From assembly GCA_030037575.1 (NCBI GenBank), contig JASHRB010000130.1:1-7536 (forward strand): a DNA stretch of 7,536 nucleotides, in the 5' to 3' direction. Within the stretch, counting starts at the first letter, position 1, and each line of letters begins with the position of its first letter. The DNA is from Candidatus Sulfotelmatobacter sp. (GTDB lineage: Bacteria; Acidobacteriota; Terriglobia; Terriglobales; Acidobacteriaceae). Below are positions 5,087-7,536 of this stretch, one piece after another. Made by a program: the position numbers and the translations under genes. The notes beneath the pieces are model-generated. The model made no database searches and was not told the origin of the DNA. It saw only the letters and a program-made list of their open reading frames with translations.

Positions 5087-7536
5087 CTAAATGTGCGCAG
5101 TCAGCGGGTCTTGCATGGGCCGACCCGCTTCGAGCGAGGTAAGAATCGTGTCCAGATTTACCGGCGCCCGGCGAAAGATTTCATCGCCCAGCGCGTCCGA
5201 CAAAGCGTTCAAGATGGCCGCACAACCGCCGCCCACTGGCGGCTCGCCGATGCCGCGCGCGCCCACGGGCGTCTCGGGATCGGGAATATCCAGCGCCGCC
5301 CACTGCATATTGACCGGCACATCCAGGATGGTGGGAGGCTTGGTGTGATAAAAACGCAGCGAAATCGTGTGGCCGTAATGAGGATCGAATACCCACTTCT
5401 GACCGATCGCGTGGCCCATGCCCAGCGTGGATCGGCCGAGAATCTGGCCCGAAAGCGACTTGGGGTGGATCACGGTGCCCACGTCAGCCACAGCGAGAAA
5501 ATCGCTGATCTGGTATTTGCCCGTCTCCAGATCAACCTCGACTTCTGCGAAGCTGGCTACATAAGAGAAGGTTTGCCCGTCATGCGGGTATTTGTCTTTT
5601 GCCGCCGCCACCAGTCCCTGGCCGGCCAAAGCGGCGATTGAGCTCTTGGTGAACTTGTTCACGTCCTCCGGCGGTTCGTGGCCATCGTATTTGCCGCCCA
5701 ATCGAATGGCATGCTGCGCGGCCTGGGCCAGCGTCATACTTCCGCCCCCCCGGCGAAACACGCGCTCGTTCGCTACTTCATAATGCTCCGGCTTGCCGCC
5801 AAACATTTTGGCCGCAATTTCCCGTAGCTTCTGCTTGCCATCCACAGCCGCGGCGTGCGCTGCCCTGGTCATGGCATGCGTCGTCTGGCTTCCTCCCGAG
5901 ACGCACGTCCAGGGCAGATTCTTGGAGGTGTTGCCCCAGGTCACATCGCACTTTTCCCAGGGCACGCCCAGAACCTCGGCCACCACTCGGTGTACGTCGA
6001 TGAGGGATTCGGTTCCCAAGTTTCCCACTCCCGACTGAATGGCAATGCGGCCATCCGGCCTGATGAGAAACAGACCATCGTATCCGATGGAGCCGCCAAC
6101 GAAGCAACTGGAAGACACGCCCACTCCCCGCGCTTTCACTCCACTCCGCTTCGGCCGCGCGACCCGCTCTCTCCATTGGAACTGTTCCGCCCCGCGGTCA
6201 AAGGCTTCTTTTAGGAAGGCGCTGGTAGAATGCACTCGGGTTCCATCCTTCACCGGTCCCAGCGGCGACTTGCCTTGCGGGCAATTGACTCGCCGGATGT
6301 CAACCTGATCCAGCCCCAGTTGGCGTGCCGCTTTGGAAACAATCGTTTCCAGGATGACAATGCCCTGCATACCTCCAGGCGAGCTCTGCGCGCCACGCGG
6401 CGGAGTGTTGGTCAGCACGGTTGTGCCTCGCCAGCGCATGGCCATGGGCTGGTATAACAACGAGACGATATTTCCCGAGGTGTGCGCGTCGCCCACGGCG
6501 TCATACGGCCCGTTATCACAAATGACGAACATATCGAGCGCCGTGATGCGTCCGTCTTTGGCGAAGCCCACTTTCATTCGCCCTTGAAAGCCCGGCCGCG
6601 CGCGGCCAATGAAATGTTCTTCCTCCCGGCTGATGCGCATCATCACCGGCGCCTTGGCCTTTTTCGAGAGCAACGCGGGAACAATCGCGAAAATATAACC
6701 CGTCGCCTTGCTGCCGAAGCCTCCTCCGGTGTACTCGCTGATCAGCACAATTTGTTTCGGATCCATGTTCAGCCAGCGCGCCAGGCTAGCCAAGGTTTGC
6801 ACAGTGCTTTGCGTTCCCATGTAGACAAAGACTTTGCCATTCTGCCAATAGGCCAAAGTTGTGCGCGGTTCCAGAGTCTCGTGGCTGGTATCGGGAGTAA
6901 CGAAGGTCTCATCGAGAACCAATGCAGCGTTGTTGAAACCCGCCTCCAGATCGCCGACAGTCCATTCGTCCTGGGCTTTGCCCATGGGCAAGCGGCCCTG
7001 TTTTGCTTCGGCGAAATCGGCCTCGGTCCACTTCAACTCTCCAATGCGCGGCAGCGGCGGGGTGGGGGGTTTTTGTCCCGGCTTTTCCTCCGGCATCGGT
7101 GGCCGAACCCAGAGATTGCCGCCGATTCGCGGGTTCGGTCCGCCCGGGCGAAGCGTATCCAGAGGATCGACAGCGAAGGGAAGCGGTTCAAACTCGATGT
7201 CAATCGCTTCGATCGCCTCCGCCGCCGTGTACTCGTCGACCGCCGCAACTGCCAGCACCGGCTCGCCGTGGTAGAGGGGCTCATTGGTGAGCGCTTTTTC
7301 GCCCAAAGGATTCGCTTTGATGGTGACGCCCAGATCCGTCACCGTGTCGGCGGGAGCAGGCAGATCCTCCTCGGTGAGAATCGCCTTCACGCCGGGCATC
7401 GCCAGGGCTTTGCTCGTATCCAGACGCTTCACCCGCCCGTGGGGCACGGGACTGAGCATCAGCTTGCAGAACAACATGCCGTCGACGCGGAAATCCTCGG
7501 CATATTTCGCTTTTCCCGTCACCTTGGCATGCAAAT
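5087..7536 (-). CDS. Xanthine-dehydrogenase-family molybdopterin-binding large subunit (5' end cut by window)
   Basis: This is the catalytic subunit, which binds the molybdenum-molybdopterin cofactor and hydroxylates an aldehyde, purine or other aromatic heterocycle with water as oxygen source; the actual substrate is unknown. 815 codons are visible. The frame is open to the window edge and its first full codon is TTG (Leu), so the true start is probably a few tens of residues upstream. Residue numbers here count from that codon. The Ald_Xan_dh_C-type N-terminal domain starts HAKVTGKAKYAEDF (2-15). A Pro/Lys-rich insertion sits at 145-163. Cofactor motifs are YTGGGFGSK (268-276), TPPRGAQSSPGGMQG (377-391), SGVGNLGTES (501-510) and VSGGSQTTHAMTRA (545-558). 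The catalytic base is Glu764 in GARGIGEPPVGGG (758-770). Where many relatives have a GQG loop, this protein has GVGNLGTES. It is the first visible gene of a four-gene operon. The stop is TAG at 5087-5089. Confidence 0.95.
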   Translation of the reverse strand, partial: LHAKVTGKAKYAEDFRVDGMLFCKLMLSPVPHGRVKRLDTSKALAMPGVKAILTEEDLPAPADTVTDLGVTIKANPLGEKALTNEPLYHGEPVLAVAAVDEYTAAEAIEAIDIEFEPLPFAVDPLDTLRPGGPNPRIGGNLWVRPPMPEEKPGQKPPTPPLPRIGELKWTEADFAEAKQGRLPMGKAQDEWTVGDLEAGFNNAALVLDETFVTPDTSHETLEPRTTLAYWQNGKVFVYMGTQSTVQTLASLARWLNMDPKQIVLISEYTGGGFGSKATGYIFAIVPALLSKKAKAPVMMRISREEEHFIGRARPGFQGRMKVGFAKDGRITALDMFVICDNGPYDAVGDAHTSGNIVSLLYQPMAMRWRGTTVLTNTPPRGAQSSPGGMQGIVILETIVSKAARQLGLDQVDIRRVNCPQGKSPLGPVKDGTRVHSTSAFLKEAFDRGAEQFQWRERVARPKRSGVKARGVGVSSSCFVGGSIGYDGLFLIRPDGRIAIQSGVGNLGTESLIDVHRVVAEVLGVPWEKCDVTWGNTSKNLPWTCVSGGSQTTHAMTRAAHAAAVDGKQKLREIAAKMFGGKPEHYEVANERVFRRGGGSMTLAQAAQHAIRLGGKYDGHEPPEDVNKFTKSSIAALAGQGLVAAAKDKYPHDGQTFSYVASFAEVEVDLETGKYQISDFLAVADVGTVIHPKSLSGQILGRSTLGMGHAIGQKWVFDPHYGHTISLRFYHTKPPTILDVPVNMQWAALDIPDPETPVGARGIGEPPVGGGCAAILNALSDALGDEIFRRAPVNLDTILTSLEAGRPMQDPLTAHI

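Noticed and set aside
4273..5142. A 289-codon plus-strand open frame opposite the FAD subunit
   Set aside because: It is the antisense of a clearly conserved gene, with Arg/His-rich composition and no motifs; a shadow.

Overview
The window looks like a piece of a bacterial chromosome from a soil or environmental lineage. I lean towards Acidobacteriota. That guess rests on general familiarity with this style of molybdenum-hydroxylase FAD subunit and on a downstream cytochrome b gene; nothing in the window decides taxonomy. All convincing coding sequence is on the minus strand. No rRNA, tRNA or CRISPR array is visible.

Right half (about 2800-7536): one tight minus-strand operon, transcribed from beyond the right edge. 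In order it encodes a xanthine-dehydrogenase-family molybdopterin-binding large subunit (N terminus cut off by the window), an FAD-binding subunit with four cysteines placed to bind an extra [4Fe-4S] cluster, a five-helix membrane cytochrome b, and an unrecognised 141-residue all-helical protein. Spacing is 22 nt, then overlaps of 7 and 11 nt, so the four are almost certainly co-translated. The inferred system is a molybdenum hydroxylase that passes substrate electrons through FeS and FAD to a membrane haem protein and so to the quinone pool. The expected [2Fe-2S] subunit is not in the window and may lie upstream.

Middle (about 1100-2300): a decayed IS1-like insertion sequence. Its transposase is spread over three frames by two separate single-base (+1) shifts. 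Its last codons are interrupted by a 31-bp perfectly palindromic insert flanked by an 8-bp direct repeat. Removing the 39 bp and the two extra bases restores a clean 326-residue transposase, so the history of the locus can be read from the sequence.

Right of the IS (2298-2799): about 500 bp with no convincing gene. It holds an 81-bp block bounded by 19-bp perfect inverted repeats that begins with the same GGTAGTG heptamer as the 31-bp palindrome.

Left end (302-1050): a two-gene module with TAATG stop/start overlap, encoding a 176-residue and a 72-residue protein. Their size, order and predicted topology suggest a divergent HicB/HicA-like antitoxin-toxin pair, preceded by a nested inverted repeat that could be its operator. 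Bases 1-301 appear non-coding. Overall, a conserved metabolic operon adjoins a small accessory region built from mobile-element relics and a possible toxin-antitoxin module.
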